Assembly: GCA_946480485.1 (NCBI GenBank)
Contig: CAMLJW010000105.1
Location: forward strand, 1 to 13,206
Source of the DNA: an uncultured Streptomyces sp.
Lineage (GTDB): Bacteria > Actinomycetota > Actinomycetes > Streptomycetales > Streptomycetaceae
Length of the DNA stretch: 13,206 nucleotides
Direction of reading: 5' to 3'
Shown here: one piece after another, positions 12,611-13,206 of the stretch
Layout: every line of letters starts with the position of its first letter
Numbering within the stretch: the stretch's first letter is position 1
Program-made: the position numbers and the translations under genes
The notes under the pieces: model-generated
Database searches by the model: none
The model's input: the letters and a program-made list of their open reading frames with translations, nothing else
What the model was told of the DNA's origin: nothing

Positions 12611-13201
12611 ATGCAGCCCCTCATTGATCACGCACGCTCCTTCGTCAAGCGCAACGCGGCCTGCCCGGAGGAGTTCGCCCGCCTCGCCGAAGGCCAGTCC
12701 CCGCAGGCCCTGTTCATCACCTGCTCCGACTCGCGGGTCGTCCCGGCTCTGATCACCGGAGCCCGGCCCGGTGAACTCTTCGAACTGCGCACCGCGGGCA
12801 ACATCGTCCCCCCGTACGCCTCCGAGCGTCCCACCAGTGAAGCGGCCACCATCGAGTACGCGGTGGAGGTGCTCGGGGTCACCGACGTGGTCGTCTGCGG
12901 CCACTCCCACTGCGGTGCCGTCGGCGCGCTGGTGCGCGACGAGGACCTGACCGCCGTACCCGCCGTGCGCGACTGGCTGGCGCAGTCGACTCCCCGGCCG
13001 GAAGGCACCATCGCGGATCCGACGGTCACCGACGCCGTACAGGGCCACATCCTGGCCCAGCTGCTGCGGCTCCGCTCGTATCCGTGTGTGGCCCGACGTC
13101 TGACGGAAGGCCAACTGCGCCTTCACGGCTGGTTCTACGAGGTGCACACCGGCTCCGTGCTGGCCCATGACGCGCAGTCCGACACTTTCACGGCACTGTG
13201 A
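12611..13201 (+). CDS. Beta-class carbonic anhydrase
   Basis: A complete 196-residue zinc enzyme that interconverts CO2 and bicarbonate in the cytosol. The zinc-site residues are present: C38 and D40 in F-I-T-C-S-D-S-R (35-42), and H98 and C101 in V-C-G-H-S-H-C-G-A (95-103). D40 with R42 forms the catalytic dyad. F-E-L-R-T-A-G-N-I-V-P-P (57-68) and S-E-A-A-T-I-E-Y-A-V (76-85) are also typical. Length is normal for the class. In many streptomycetes such genes pair with a SulP anion transporter; none is seen before it here, and the window ends five bases after the stop, so one could lie downstream. It has a strong AGGAGG and may be coupled to the small ORF before it. Confidence 0.95.
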   Translation: MQPLIDHARSFVKRNAACPEEFARLAEGQSPQALFITCSDSRVVPALITGARPGELFELRTAGNIVPPYASERPTSEAATIEYAVEVLGVTDVVVCGHSHCGAVGALVRDEDLTAVPAVRDWLAQSTPRPEGTIADPTVTDAVQGHILAQLLRLRSYPCVARRLTEGQLRLHGWFYEVHTGSVLAHDAQSDTFTAL

Positions 13202-13206
13202 GGGCC

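Overview
The window is chromosomal DNA from a high-GC actinomycete, almost certainly a Streptomyces. The reasons are the very high third-position GC, many GTG/TTG starts, a complete conservon (cvnABCD), the XRE-DUF5753 / DUF397 / DUF574 gene types, and TTA leucine codons confined to two genes. All calls come from reading the sequence; no database search was possible.

Left end (1-772). The first ~109 bases are an extremely GC-rich end of a mobile element or MITE, abutting a CTAG. It cuts a minus-strand Xaa-Pro peptidase (creatinase-N) gene after about 58 codons. A small Cys-rich ORF of unknown function lies upstream and overlaps the peptidase start by ATGA. The near-pure G/C runs sit at the window edge and may contain assembly errors.

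Accessory block (773-2758, plus strand). An XRE regulator with a DUF5753 domain is followed at once by a short DUF397-like ORF whose 3' end is an 8-bp tandem repeat. A DUF574 SAM-dependent methyltransferase follows, with a 10-bp direct repeat in its promoter region, and then a hairpin terminator.

Conservon (3223-7234, plus strand). After a gene-poor leader of about 460 bp come cvnA (membrane sensor kinase-like protein), cvnB (roadblock/LC7), cvnC (DUF742) and cvnD (small GTPase-like). The four genes are tightly packed or overlapping. CvnA has two TTA codons, so it should depend on the bldA tRNA. CvnD has a changed G4 motif and a repeat-built C-terminal tail.

Core block (7339-10705, minus strand). 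Read in the direction of transcription this is a RibD-C/dihydrofolate-reductase-fold reductase, an uncharacterised Usp-like alpha/beta protein, murC (peptidoglycan precursor synthesis) and msrB (methionine sulfoxide repair). It converges on the conservon across a short hairpin-containing gap.

Right block (10743-13201, plus strand). zapE, an AFG1-type ATPase of cell division, is transcribed divergently from the reductase across only 37 bp. That gap holds a perfect 7-bp inverted repeat, and both genes look leaderless. Next come an AT-rich promoter region full of GTTAAC-like motifs, a small secreted protein whose second codon is TTA and whose 3' end looks frameshifted, a 40-codon CxC-containing upstream ORF, and a complete beta-carbonic anhydrase.

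I found no new defence or biosynthetic system. The points most worth pursuing are the TTA-controlled conservon and secreted protein, the divergent reductase/zapE operator candidate, and the small ORF in front of the carbonic anhydrase.
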